Positions 11,918 through 23,542 of a stretch of DNA of 64,000 nucleotides are shown here, piece after piece. Position 1 is the first letter of the stretch, and each line of letters begins with the position of its first letter. The stretch lies in contig OZ025280.1 in assembly GCA_964019165.1 (NCBI GenBank), positions 12,952,428 through 13,016,427 of the forward strand, given 5' to 3'. The notes below the pieces were generated by a model. It worked only from the letters and a program-made list of their open reading frames with translations, did not search any database and was not told the origin of the DNA. The stretch comes from Mastigias papua. Taxonomy: Eukaryota > Cnidaria > Scyphozoa > Rhizostomeae > Mastigiidae. The position numbers and the translations under genes are program-made.

Positions 11918-13758
11918 ATGGTAAAACCTCGACCAAAAACAAGAATTGATTTTAATGATGCTTTAAATTTTGTACTGGATGGAAACGAATCTGACATAGA
12001 AGAACTAAGCTCAGATGATGAACTGGGTGAGGTTGAAGAGACTGATTCTGATGGAATAGGGTTTGAGCCTGGCAGCGACTGTGATAAAGATGATTGTGAC
12101 GAGTTGGGTGGAGGAAGTGTCAAGGATGCAGACACTGATGACCTTGAGGAGGATGACACAGCATCTGCAATACCTAAAGGCCATGTAAAACAGCATGCAT
12201 TTCGCTTGAGGAAGAAAGATATTCCAGTAACTCCAGGAAATTTTTTTGATGGAGTCAGAGAAACTGTCACAAATAAAGTCTCCCATTGATTATTTCAAGC
12301 TTTTCTGGACTGATGAGCTAAATGAATTGATTGTAGAGCAAACCAATTTGTACAGCACACAGAAGAGATTTACCTCAATAAACACAAACAAAAATTGAAC
12401 AAGTTATTGGAATGCAGTTGAAAATGGGAATTGTCCAGCTACCATCATACAAACTGTATTGGTCCCAGCAAATGAGATACCCTCCTGTTGCAGATGTTAT
12501 GCCCATAAAGCGATATGAGAAGCTACAAAGCTTTGTGCACTTCGTGGACAATGCAACATATGACCAGAAGGTCACAGACAAGCTCTTCAAGATCAGACCT
12601 GTCATAGAGAATGTTAGACAGCACTGTCTTAAGATCATTCCAGAGGAAAGTCATTCAATTGACGAACAGATCATACCTGCCAAAACAAAATACAGTGGCA
12701 TAAGACAATACAACCCCAAAAAGCCAAAAAAGTGGGGCTTTAAAAATCTTGTTCGAGCTGGTGCCTCTGGTATCATGTATGACTTCTATATCTATGTTGG
12801 GAAGCTAGATGATGATGATAGAGCAACACCCTATAGTCAATTGGAAAAGTCTGCTCAAGTTGTTGCAAGACTCTGTGAACATGTGCCAATGCATGCTAAC
12901 CATAAACTGTACTTTGACAAGTGGTTCACAACACTTTCACTCCTCATCTACCTAAAGAGGAATGGACTACTTTCATGTGGCACAAGTCGTCCCAATCGCC
13001 TCCATGGCTGCCAACTATCATCACATAAGGAGCTAAAGGAGAGTGGGTGTGGCTCTGTAGATTTTAAGTCTGACATGAAGTCTGGCCTTGTTGTTGTGAA
13101 ATGGATGGATAATGGGCCAGTTCATATTGCATCCACTTATCTTGCAGCACAACCACTTGGCTCAGTTCAGCGATGGTGCCAAAAGGAAAAGCATACTATT
13201 GATGTTGCTTGCCCTCAGTTGATCCTTCATTACAATAAAGGAATGGGCGGAGTAGACTTAGCAGACATGTTGATTGCTCTCTATCGAATACCAATCAAAG
13301 CAAAGCGATGGTATATCAAAATATCCTGGCATTTGGTAGATATATGCAAGACAAATGCTTGGTTGCTGTACAGGCGGCATTGCAGCATTCTAAATATCCC
13401 AAAGAAACAGAGGCTTGTATTTGTTGATTTTATTATTTCTGTGGCAGATGCACTGATCAATGCTGAAAAACTGGTGAAATTTCCAAGTCCAGGGAGACCA
13501 GGAAGACCCAAAAAAGGCAGAAAAGAGGAATTTGTGGCTGACCCTGTTGCAAAGAGAGGAAAGAAAGCCACAACTCCACTTCCTTGTGATGAAGCAAGAT
13601 TTGATCAACTGGGTCATTGGCCAGAGCCTACTAATGGGAAACGTCAGCGTTGCAGATACTGTTCAGATGGGTTTTCAGAAATATACTGTAGCAAATGTAA
13701 AATCTGTCTCTGCCTCAGGGAAGGAAAAAACTGTTTTAAGGACTTCCACTGGAGATAG
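11918..13758 (+). pseudogene. piggyBac transposase (DDE_Tnp_1_7), two frameshifts
   Basis: Start ATG 11918; an acidic N-terminus (DESDIEELSSDDELGEVEE-like) typical of the family runs to about 12280. A frameshift there and another near 12395 separate it from the 448-codon core. The core keeps the catalytic Asp residues in their usual contexts: HSIDEQI (~12656), LYFDKW (~12910), and GGVDLADM (~13250, with the two close Asp). The C-terminus has a Cys-rich zinc-binding tail with CRYC, YCSKCKICLC and CFKDFHW. Between the shifts, coding resemblance continues (YFKLFWTDELNELI). With only two indels the copy is recently dead, or the shifts are assembly errors or unrecognised introns. The enzyme catalyses precise cut-and-paste at TTAA. 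Confidence 0.88.
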
Positions 13759-14147
13759 ACATAAAAGAAATTAGTAGAAATAAGTTATATATTTTTATCT
13801 TAGCAAAAACAGTTTCTTTTGTTTGAATTACTGCAAACGAACAGAATTCAGGACCTCTGCTCACTCTAAAAAATTTCATTTTTGATGTTTCTCATCTTAA
13901 AATATACTATTTATTTTAGAGCAGTGTTTTTACGAAGATTGATGACATTTGCTGCTGAACAAATTTTTCTTATTTTTTACCACTTTGTGCCAATGTAGCA
14001 AATGTGCTACAAATGCATTCCCCCCTATTTTGAAGGAGGAACATAAAAATTTCATTCATGGTGGGATATTAGATCCCAAGTGAGCCAGTTTCTAAAGAAA
14101 AATATTTTTTGTCATGAAAAGCTAGTAAGTGCCACTGAAAGGGTTAA

Positions 14148-14918
14148 GCATTTCCCACCAAAAGCAGTACGTACAGCGAAAAGCTCCATGCCGGCATGTT
14201 TGGACACAGTTCAGAACAATAGAGTTCTCATTCCAGTCTTTCATATATATGTAGTATTCACATAGTTCAATGGGATGCATATATGCAGATATTGGCACAA
14301 AAGGCCGTTTCTTCTGGTGATATTTCGAACAAATGCCCCCTGTCACAGAAGATTCAGCATAGAGACATATGTTTTCCACAAGCAAGATGCATGTCAGAGA
14401 GTGCTATTGAGAAAGTTCCATATGTTTTTTTCGGGGATGGAGCATCTGCTTTGACCTCTTATCTGATGAAACCATGCTCAAAAGCAAACTTGACTGTGGA
14501 CAAAAGAAGGTATAGTTATAGACGTAGTCATGCAAGACAAATCTCAGAAAATATGCTTGGAATCATAGCCAATTGCTGGCATCTGTTTCACACAGTTACC
14601 AATTTGTCACCTGAAAAGATATGTCTCATTACAAGAGCAACTATCACTCTTCACAATGTCCTGTGGAAAGGCAAATCAAGGAAAATATACTCCCTAGCAA
14701 CATTGATTGACAGTGATGGAGAAGATAATGCACTTAACCCACTCCATGATGGTGTCCTGAGGCAAAAGAATGTGCCCTGTAACAATCTAATTTCCGTACA
14801 GTGTCAACAGAAAGGATGCAATCCTTGTAGGCAATCAAAAAGACTACGGAACTGTTTAAAGACTACTTTTGTAATGAAGGTGCTGTCCACTGGCAGTGGG
14901 ATAGATGTTGAACATTAG
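14148..14918 (+). pseudogene. PIF/Harbinger transposase remnant (C-terminal part)
   Basis: From 14283 the frame includes VPYVFFGDGASALTSYLM, RYSYRRSHARQISENMLGI and a helical LITRATITLHNVL tail. These are the GD..F, R.SRAR...EN.FG (third catalytic residue) and LHN blocks of DDE_Tnp_4 transposases. Just upstream, near 14280 in another frame, ADIGTKGRFF fits the second catalytic block. The first block is not clear and the piggyBac element abuts the left side at 14143. No start or terminal repeats found. Confidence 0.75.
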
Positions 14919-15428
14919 CTTTTTGAGTAATTCCATTCCAAATAAACATTGATTACATGAAAATAACAGCAAGAATGTTAGATTTCCTATATTCAAAGTT
15001 TGTCATGTCTCTATGATGCAAACGCTCTTGAAAACTAAATGTTGCTACAAAGTTACAACTTTGTGACCAACAGCTACAAACCAAGCTTGTCTTAGCAAGA
15101 CAAACTTTGAAATGTTCAAATCTGGAAACAGTTGAGTTAGCATATCTTTGAAGCTAATGGACTTGGTAAGCTGTACTTTTAGCTATGCCATAAATCCACG
15201 AAGTGGCCTTCTCATATAGCCCCCCCCCATTCAAATAAACCCCCACAACAGTGGATAATAAAGACATAAACATAGATAGATGCTGTAATATAGACTTGTC
15301 TTGTACTATAATTGAGAGTTGGAGTAGTGACTGTTTTGCTTGTTTCAGAAATATTTCTATGAATCACCACAAATCATATAAGTCTTTTTCTTTTCGCTAT
15401 TTATTCAATCTAAAATGAATTATAAGTG
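14919..15428. other. No gene seen
   Basis: AT-rich spacer with a short C-run near 15222; no coding resemblance or repeat structure noticed. Confidence 0.5.
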
Positions 15429-18280
15429 TTATGTACAGTTCACATACACGTCAGGCTGTCTGTTTTCATCTAAGTCTCTCCAGAAAAATCTGTGAACATG
15501 TTGATCTTGTTCTAGTATAAGAATCCTATGATACATCTTAGATATGTCTCCAACAATGGCTACGCCCTTTTCTCTGAATGGCAGAATAATGCCAAAAAGG
15601 TTGTTCAGACGATATTGACATTTCATCCAGTAAACTTTGAAACATTGCCCTTGGTAAACACCAGAACTATTGAAAACTAGTCTTAAGCACAGTTTCCACT
15701 TAAACGAATTTGGTCGATTTGATCGAATTGATCGATTTGGTGCGTGTGCAGTTCCTAAACATGTGGACTCCCCTTCGACTGCCATCGATCGAATCGATAG
15801 ATAGAGAAGTTTAACTGAGTTGAACTTTTCAATCGAGTGATAATCCCCTGATCAATCAAATTGTAGAGAACAGCATGACTACAATAGGAAAGTATGTTAA
15901 TGTGTCAAAAATTCATACCCAAGGAAGTGACTTAATCTGTTGTTCACAGACTACTTCAACTTACACTTCTTAATAAATGTTTAACTTTTGTCGTCTAACT
16001 ACCGAAAATGTCCACTATCTCAAACGAAGTATTTGCCTACTTTAGTATTTCTTGGGGCTACTAGTGCTAATAACATCTCGTATTTGTGTGGCATCATTGT
16101 AATTTGTTGGTAAAACAACGTTTCATCAACAACTTGCATTTCGTTAGATAAATTCAAGTCATATCTAAAAAGCTATGGGAAGCTAACTCTGCCAAAAATA
16201 GCTTATATTCTCTTAGAGCACCTTTCCCTGTACAGCTGTCTTACCCACGCTCTTTTAAATATCATTACTAGAACATTTCAACGCCTTTCCCTACTTTTTA
16301 ATAAAAGTACAATTATTATGTGCTTCTTCTTTCGACAGAAAAGCTTAACCCTGTTTGATCGATTCGGTCGAATCGATTGATTCGTTTCAGTGGAAACTGC
16401 CAGCCCTCTCGACCGATTCGATTGAATCGATCGATTCAACCGCATTCGTTTAAGTGGAAACCTGGCTTTAGAGGTGTACTTTTCTTCTCCGGTCAGATTA
16501 CTGCATGATATGATACATAATGAACAGGGCCTTAGTAGGATTTTACTTCTTCTTCGGACACCTTTCGAGCAAAGCTCATACTGCTCATTTCTGCTATCTG
16601 ATCATTATATGCTTTAGCTTGTTCTGGATGTTTCTTTACTCTTTCTCTGTTGATTCTAAGTGTTTCTGTGCCACATCTCTATTATTGGGTAGCAAACTTG
16701 GATCCCTTCTCCAGGGGTATGGAATCATCCATAAACTATCAACCTTTACACACGATCCCTCTATTACCTTTGTTTCTTCTCTTTCTATGTTTGTCGATTT
16801 ATCTGTATCACAGACACAGGGTTTGATTTTTATTCCCATAGACTCCATAGCCCAGAAATCTGTCATATCCACAGGTGTAGTGTACTTTATGTGAAGAATA
16901 GTAGCTACTAAGGATTCTCTTTCAGACTTGCCTCCAAAAACAATCCACCCAAGAGGGAAATGACATGCTAGTAAATGATTGTACTGCCATGTTTCTCCAG
17001 TATGCATTTTGGCATGATCAATACCAATTAACATATCAATGCTATCTTCTCCCCTGTAAAAATGTGTGTGCAGGGGTAAACCAAATCTAGCAGGTAGATC
17101 CATTGTGTTCACTGTTGTGCTTTCATCAGCAATACTTGGTATTCCACTTGTTTTCACTGTGAAGTTCTTATGGCCATCTACTGCTTTCAGCTCTACCTTG
17201 TATACCTATGTCATCATGATTTCATTTTCCCCAACAACCTTAGTGATAGTGACTGATGTATCCTTCCCTTTAAGGCCTAATATTTGTGCTGTTGATTGCA
17301 GAAATAGACTCACTTGTGCTCCAGAATCTAGGAGAACATTGCCACATTTGAATACACTGTTTTCTCCTCTACTGTTTGCTAAGAGAACTGGAAGAACAGC
17401 CTCCGTTTCACTTGATATTGTAGCAACCCCTATTTTGATGGACTTATTCTTACGAAGAAGTGGATGATGTTTGTAAACACATTGAATACCATTTTCTTGT
17501 TTATAGCATTGTCTACCCTTTAGGCAGTTATCTATTTTATGATTGTGACCAGCCTTTTTCAAACAGCTGAAGTATGCGTGATTTCCGTCAGCAGCTCTAA
17601 GTCTTTCATCAACTCCTAATGCCTTGAATTTGTAACACTGATCAGCCCAGTGGATTGAGTCCTTACAAATCCAACACTTTTTCCTTTGCATGTTTTCGTT
17701 TCCAACTTCTTCAGCTGCAATGTGGTTAACATACTGTTTGTTTGACACACCAGATCTAATGGGGGCTGCTGCCCTCATTCTTGAGTTTATTTCCATTGTC
17801 ATCCACTTTACTAAAGCTCGAAGGGTGGCAGGGTTTTTATCTCTTTCCAGCTCTCCAGCCCATACCTTTCTGTCATCAGCACTCATGCTCTGCTCTTTTA
17901 CAGACAACATATGGCTGTTATCCATATCATTTGGTTGGCCAACTTCATTGAGTGTATTATAACTGTGATTGACCAAATGGACTAGATCACAAAAATGAGT
18001 ATCATCTCCATCTTCTACTTTTTGAAACTCATAATATCTTGTGTCACAGTATAAGAAACATAGTGAGGGTCTCTGTATATTCCATCTAAATAATGCCATG
18101 CTGCGTCACAGTCAGTTCCAATCCCCTTAATCAGCTGCAATGGTTTGTCTGTTTAGCATGTTCGAAGCATAGTCATAGTGTCTTTTTTCCTGTACTTTTT
18201 TTCTACTGTGTGTCTGAAATCTGACTTGAATATTGCATACTCTCTAATATCTCCATTAAAACAAAACAGTTTTGGTTTTT
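15429..18280 (-). pseudogene. BEL/Pao retrotransposon gag-protease-RT, truncated and interrupted
   Basis: Reading leftward: gag (DUF1759-like) from about 18280 with FNGDIREYAIFKSDF and a stop near 18150; zinc knuckles CWICKDSIHWADQC (~17680) and a second near 17560; aspartic protease LLDSGAQVSLF (~17310). A frameshift near 17200 leads to the DUF1758-type linker LIGIDHAKMHTGE and PLGWIVFGG. The RT N-terminus (ARKVSEEEVKSY, stop, GPVHYVSYHAV) is at about 16640-16470. A 782-bp TIR element interrupts here, and RT resumes from 15682 with VFNSSGVYQGQ and DISKMYHRIL. It ends at 15429, before the catalytic YxDD motif; RNase H and integrase are missing. No LTRs were seen. BEL/Pao elements are animal-specific. 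Confidence 0.88.
15686..16467. mobile_element. Non-autonomous TIR element (Harbinger-like MITE), TTA duplication
   Basis: Flanked by TTA at 15683-15685 and 16468-16470. Ends are inverted repeats: left AGCACAGTTTCCACTTAAAC, right (reverse complement) AGCCAGGTTTCCACTTAAAC, continuing as related TCGATTGATCGAAT-rich sequence for ~30 bp more. A second inverted copy (TTTCCACTGAAACGAAT on the minus strand) lies near 16385-16400. No transposase inside. A 3-bp TWA duplication fits the PIF/Harbinger superfamily. It interrupts the BEL/Pao RT; the host frame on each side is in register if the insert and one TTA are discounted. Confidence 0.88.
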
Positions 18281-18559
18281 CCAGCTGAAAGGCACATGCA
18301 GTAACTTCCTGTTCTATACTTTCGTCGTTGTTTGCCTTTAATATTGGATCGCCAGTGCATATCTGGGTTACTCTTACGTGCCATTTATGGCTGTTTTCAG
18401 TTTAATAAAAGATTAGCTCCGACATTAAAAATTTATCATCAGGAGTAGGTTGATTATAATAAGCCTTTGATCATTTCTTTTTGTTGGCTTACATTCCCCG
18501 ACCTTCTGTGTGGTGACAAGAGAAAACAGTACGAGGTTTTGTTGACTTTCGATATCATG

Positions 18560-18891
18560 CTTTCCTGTATATTCTAACCGGTCTTCAAGCCATTTCTACA
18601 ACCAAAGGATCACTAACACCAAATATCATTTCCATTGTGAAAGTTGTATTGGTTAGTGGTGCTACGACTGCGACACCTGAAAGATCTTTTGCTATGAGTA
18701 GAAGAATTACAACATGGCTATGGTCAACAATGAAACACCAGAGATTCATTTCACAGTCTATTTTGAATTCATGCAAACCTCTTGTAAATAAGCTACCACT
18801 GGTCAAAGTGGCTAATGACTTTGCTGAAAAGCATCCAAATTGCATAAACGAATTTGGATTGTTTACACAGTGTGGTGTAAATACCGAGTAG
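18560..18891 (+). pseudogene. hAT transposase C-terminal dimerisation remnant
   Basis: The plus-strand frame reads VKVVLVSGATTATPERSF, then RRITTWLWSTM and a VANDFAEKHP tail. This matches the hAT dimerisation block (ATAERSFS.LRRIKTWLRSTM...). It ends at a TAG near 18891. The rest of the transposase is absent to the left, where BEL/Pao sequence begins. A small isolated fragment. Confidence 0.72.
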
Positions 18892-19065
18892 CTTCAACAA
18901 CTGGACAGAGACCCTAAAATGTAGACTTCTATACTTTTTGTCTAAAGCATTGTCTCCCAACCACTGTGCCGTAGCGCACTATTGTACCATAAGGGACCAT
19001 CAGGTGTACTGTGAAAAACTGCCACACCTCGCTTCATTTGTCAAAAAAGTACTGATTCCACACAG

Positions 19066-19080
19066 ATAATGAATCGTCTT
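19066..19080 (+). repeat. Target-site duplication of the RTE element (left copy)
   Basis: ATAATGAATCGTCTT is repeated exactly at 22356-22370. Bases on either side of the two copies differ, so the duplication is 15 bp. Confidence 0.88.
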
Positions 19081-22000
19081 CATTCATTTAAGGTGACGAT
19101 TACGGCAACCGTAAGTTGTCAATCAACACTTTCCAAGCTGTTCTATCTTCAGATGTCCGTTTCAAACTACCGTAGTCTGAATGGTGAGCCAATCTTTCAC
19201 ATCGTCTGACCACTTTCTTCTCTGAGCACCTCGTGATCTTATGCCTTCTACACTTCCTTCTAAGATTGTCACTACATCATTCCCACTTGAGCCTCTACAA
19301 ATATGTCCAAAGAATGCAGCTTTTTGCTTTGCAATAGAGTTCATTAAATGCATGGTTATCTCCATCCTTTGCAGTACCTCCTTATTACTAACCTTGTCTG
19401 TCCATCTAATCGTAAGAACTCTACGATATATCCAACATTCAAAACCATTCATCTTGTTCCGTATTTCCTTATTTATTGTCCAAGCTTCACTGCCGTATGT
19501 AACCACTGACCAGATATAACTTCGTATCATCTTCGTTTTTAGAGACATGCTAACATTGCTTTTCAATAATTCTTTATGTTTCCAAAATGCCATCTGCTAA
19601 TGCTATCCTAGTTTTTACTTCCTTTATACACCTTCCATCTTCTGAAATATGTGTACCTAAATACCTGTAATCTTTTACTTGTTCAAGCTGCTTGTCGTTA
19701 ACTACAAATTTGATCCTGGTCTGTGGTTTCTTTTCAATTGCCATAACTTCTGTCTTCTTATCATTCAGTTCCATTCCAAAATCTTTGCATACTCTAACAC
19801 TATTATTTGGCATTCTCTGTAAATTTTGTTCATTATCAGCAAGTATTACAGTATGATCTGCATAACGTATGTTTGTGAAACCTTTTCCATTGATAACTAT
19901 GCCTTTGTCATTTTCCAGAGCCTTATTTACTACCTCCTCACTATACATATTGAATAAGATTGGTGATAAAATACATCCTTGTCTGACACCTTGCGTTATT
20001 TTCACTTTTCTAGACAATGAAGTATTAATTCTACTTTGTGCTTCTTGATAATCATATATGCTACTAATCAATCTTATCTCCTCGTTGGGAACATTATACT
20101 CTGCAAGCATTTAATGAGGGCAACATGCTTTATCTTGTTGAATGCTTTTTTATAGTCGATGTAACATACAAATAATTTCTTATTCTTTTCAATCAATCTC
20201 TCTGACATGAATCTAAGCTGGCAAATGCCATCCCTAGTACCTCTACCTTTTCTGAAACCTAGTTGACTATCTCCCAATCTGTTTTCAATCAACGGTGTAA
20301 TTCTTGATTTGATTACTTGTAGTAATACTTTTGACGCATGCGAAATTAGACTAATGGTCCAATGTTCATTACAGTTTTGGGTTCCTGAAACTTTTGGTAT
20401 TGTTATAAATGTTGTTGATAAAAAATCTTCAGGCAGCTCACCAGTGTTATAGCAATTGTTAATTATTTTAGTCATTAGATTAATACCATCGTTTCCCATG
20501 TACTGCAATAGCTCTGCTGGGATATCATCTGCACCTGTAGCCTTTTTCTTAGGTAATGACGCTATAATGCTCTTTACTTCTTCACTGTCAATATGCACCT
20601 TCATATATTGTGAAACTTCAGGTGTTATCTTAAGAGGTCTATCTTTATCATTATATAAGTCCTCTACATACTCTGCCCATCGTAGCAGTATGTCTTGTTC
20701 TGTAGTAAGTGTGTTTCCATCCTTATCTTTTATGTTATTATTGCTACTAATTCTTTTGTTTGTTAACTTCTTTATCATATTCATATTATATGCTCTTGGG
20801 TTGTGCTTCTTATCTAAGTCTTCTATTTCTTTGCACAGACTTTCGTGATATTCTTCTTTAGCCTTACGACACATTTTTCTTATCTCCTTTGTTAATTCTG
20901 CATATCTCAACCTATCATGCCTAAAATTGCGCTTCTCTTCCATTACCTCCAAGATATCTTCAGTCATCCAATTGTGCTTCTTAGTCATTTTACGTTTTCC
21001 ACAAGTCCTTGCTGCTACTGTTGTCAAGCATGCCTTCAATTTCTGCCAGTCATGTTTATTGTTATTTTCATTTACTTCCTTACTGAATTCTTCCGTAAAC
21101 TTATCTTGTATAATCCTTATCTTTCAGTGCTTCTAGATTCCAACTCCAGCGAACATGTCTTCTTTTCTGCTTTTTTAACTTAACTCTGATGGTCATCCAA
21201 ACAGGATCATGATCTGAACCACAGTCTGCATCTTTCCTTGCCTTTGCATTAGTAATAGAGTTTCGATATCTTTTGTCTACTAGAATATAATCAATTTGAT
21301 TCTCATCCTTCCCATTTGGATGCTTCCATGTGCTTCTTGATTCTAATTTCTGCTCAAACCATGTGTTGCAAATAAAACGATTTTCTTTTCCACAAAATTC
21401 AATTAATCTCTGTCCGTTCTCGTTAACTTCTCCTAATCCATATGGCCCTACCGTATTTTCATACCGTTCGCTTCCTACTTTTGCATTAAAATCTCCTAAT
21501 ACTATCGCTATGTCTTTCCATTCTTTCTGTCGTTTTCTTTCCAACTCAATACCTCTATATACTTTTTCTACTTCCTCATCATCATCATCCATATTTGGAG
21601 CGTAAATTTAATGTATTAGTATATTTCGTGCTCTGCCAGATACTTATAGTGTCATGTGCCTCTCAGAGACTGCCTGATAACTTAACACCGAATTGACAAT
21701 TCTCTTCCCTATGATAAAAGCAACTCCCTTTCTGTGCTTCTCTCCACCCGAATATATGACCTTTCCCCATTGGGTAACTCGTACATAAATTCCCCATTAC
21801 CTTTCCAAAATGTGTCTGATATTCCAAGTATATCAATCGTCATTCTATGCTTTTCCTTACAAACATTTCCAAGCTTTCCTTTTCGATAGAGACTCCTGAC
21901 ATTCCAGGTTGCAATTTTCCAGAGGTCACTTGATGACGGTGCACGCTTGCCCTCTGAATCACAAGACTCCAAATATTTTGAGCAGCACCCCTTTTGCCAA

Positions 22001-22355
22001 GATCTGAAAAAAGTTTACTTTTGATACTCATGTTGATTATCCTCTGGGGCTAATAGACACAGTAGGCCCCAAGAACTACTGTATCCAGCAATGTCATAAT
22101 ATTGACAGATGTGCTAGCCATTGTTTCAGGTGAAATCTTCTGCCTACCACTGATTGTTGAAAGTACCGTTGACTAACAGAGAGCTCTTCCGCCAATATCA
22201 ACTACCTCTATCTTGCTGACCAATAGAGGATCGTATCCCTGATTTGGGAGGCTAACTGGTACTACATCTTGCCTAAGTATGACCAGGAAGCTAATGGAGG
22301 GAAGGGAAGCTTCACTGCCCCCTTCATAACCTCATAGATTATGCGATTGCCCACC
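19081..22355 (-). mobile_element. RTE-clade non-LTR retrotransposon, near full length
   Basis: A 3,275-bp insertion bounded by a 15-bp direct repeat, oriented on the minus strand. It has a ~320-bp 5' untranslated part (22355-22032), an apurinic endonuclease domain, a reverse transcriptase and a short 3' tail ending near CACCTTAAATGAATG. A full 5' end together with a target duplication is unusual for non-LTR copies, which are commonly 5'-truncated. Confidence 0.88.
19162..22031 (-). pseudogene. RTE endonuclease-reverse transcriptase ORF, frameshifted
   Basis: Reading leftward from ATG 22031: endonuclease block IATWNVRSLYRKGKL and LGISDTFWKG, where Asp stands at the usual catalytic Glu position (SET). 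Further on are LGDFNAKVG and GSDHDPVW (SDH motif intact). RT blocks follow: ATGADDIPAELLQ, LGFRKGRGTRDGI, CYIDYKKAFN, then IRYADHTVIL. The catalytic YADD is YADH in this copy. A C-terminal domain (RSYIWSVVTYGSEAWT, then RRKWSDDVKDWL) ends at 19162. The frame shifts near 21700, 21100, 20090 and 19590. The enzyme would nick DNA and copy its RNA in place; this copy is inactive. Resemblance is to the RTE/BovB and CFDP2-type proteins. Confidence 0.88.
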
Positions 22356-22484
22356 ATAATGAATCGTCTTATGTTTATCTTAATGAACTGGCAGCAGTTG
22401 ATAATCAGTGATGCTTTGAGAGACAGCAGCAGTCATAAATGATTGATAAATATAGTAGGAAATAATGAATATAACTATACATAA

Positions 22485-22487
<3 letters not shown>

Positions 22488-22571
<84 letters not shown>
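22488..22571. repeat. (TA)n microsatellite
   Basis: About 84 bp of uninterrupted TA repeats. Confidence 0.95.
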
Positions 22572-22575
<4 letters not shown>

Positions 22576-22653
22576 CTTTTACAAGTTGGAATTTTTTCTT
22601 GAGGGTCTATTTATGTCTTTAAAAATTTCTTTATGATTGGAGCTATGTGAGTG

Positions 22654-22795
<142 letters not shown>

Positions 22796-22849
22796 GTACA
22801 TATATAAATGTGTATACTGCTTTTTATGTCTAACTTGATCAGTCACGTG

Positions 22850-23191
22850 ACATCAGCATATCCTTCTGTAGCTGTATTAAATGTAAGTAATGATGTAGTG
22901 GCATCCCAGTTTACGCAACACTTCCTATTTTCACATGTTTATAGCTGGGAGCAGCAATATCATTCTAAATTTATCTGGAATTTCTTTGCCACATCACATG
23001 GCAAAGGTGCTGTTGATGGCATTGGAGGAAGTGTCAAATGCAGTGTCTGGAGACATGTGAGCGCAGGTTGTAATGCTCCATTGAATGCTCAGAAGTATGC
23101 TGATATTGCTAAGGAGTGCAATCCAAATGTCCTTATGATTTATGTATCATCTGAAGAAATACAATCTAAAGCATTAGAAGTTCAAAACTGA
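22850..23191 (+). pseudogene. Fragment of an uncharacterised transposon-associated protein (HGKG..DG.GG motif)
   Basis: A frame running to TGA 23191 contains SKFIWNFFATSHGKGAVDGIGGSV, quoted in pieces as FFATSHGKGAVDGIGG, then KYADIAKECNPNVLMIYVSS. The HGKG-x3-DG-x-GG signature recurs, as far as I recall, in multi-copy uncharacterised proteins of cnidarians, insects and sponges. I cannot assign a function. The first in-frame ATG (22808) is preceded by the AT repeat, so the real start is unclear; it may be an exon or a remnant. A pogo-like fragment lies 100 bp downstream in the same orientation. Confidence 0.4.
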
Positions 23192-23279
23192 GACTAAACC
23201 TAGCCTGTGCCAAACACCTTTAATAAGAGAGACATGGTGCTCACAGAGAAACAAAATGCTACTGATTTCTGAGAGTACA

Positions 23280-23542
23280 GCTGTCACACCTAGAGTATTC
23301 AGTTGATCACTTTAGCCAGACATAATGGGTCACTTCTTCTCTCCGTACTACCCCACACATCTCCCAAGCTGCAACCAATAGACACGAGTGCCGTCAAGGC
23401 GCTGAAAACTGCATTCTTGCGAAAGATGCATGAGGGATCACTCAGGAAGAAGAGCATCTTGGTGAGCTACTTTCAGAAGGATATTATAAATCAGCAACTA
23501 CCTAAAATGCAATATCTGGGTTTTCAGCAAACAAAGTTATAA
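23280..23542 (+). pseudogene. pogo/Tigger (Tc1-mariner) transposase remnant
   Basis: Plus-strand frame with LITLARHNGSLLLSVLPHTS, then PKLQPIDTSAVKALKTAF. This is the 'LPPHTSHKLQPLD..VFGPLK' block of the DDE_1 endonuclease of pogo/Tigger elements, close to the third catalytic residue. A stop just upstream and a TAA at 23540-23542 bound it; the DNA-binding N-terminus is absent. Confidence 0.72.

Larger units (their letters stand above)
11374..14143 (+). mobile_element. piggyBac transposon, structurally complete
   Basis: Both ends are flanked by TTAA (11370-11373 and 14144-14147), the piggyBac target duplication. The 13-bp terminal inverted repeats are CCCTTTCTGTGGC on the left and CCCTTTCAGTGGC on the right (reverse complement), one mismatch. 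The 2,770-bp unit contains one transposase gene in two main frames. Near-palindromes of the form GTAGCANATNTGCTAC occur at 11390-11405, 11743-11758 and 13995-14010. Confidence 0.93.

Noticed and set aside
12011..12286. Minus-strand ORFs over the piggyBac N-terminus
   Set aside because: Shadows of the acidic N-terminal coding on the plus strand.
20456..21605. Plus-strand hydrophobic ORFs resembling membrane proteins
   Set aside because: Antisense of the Lys/Glu-rich RTE reverse transcriptase, which yields Leu/Phe/Ser-rich artefacts.
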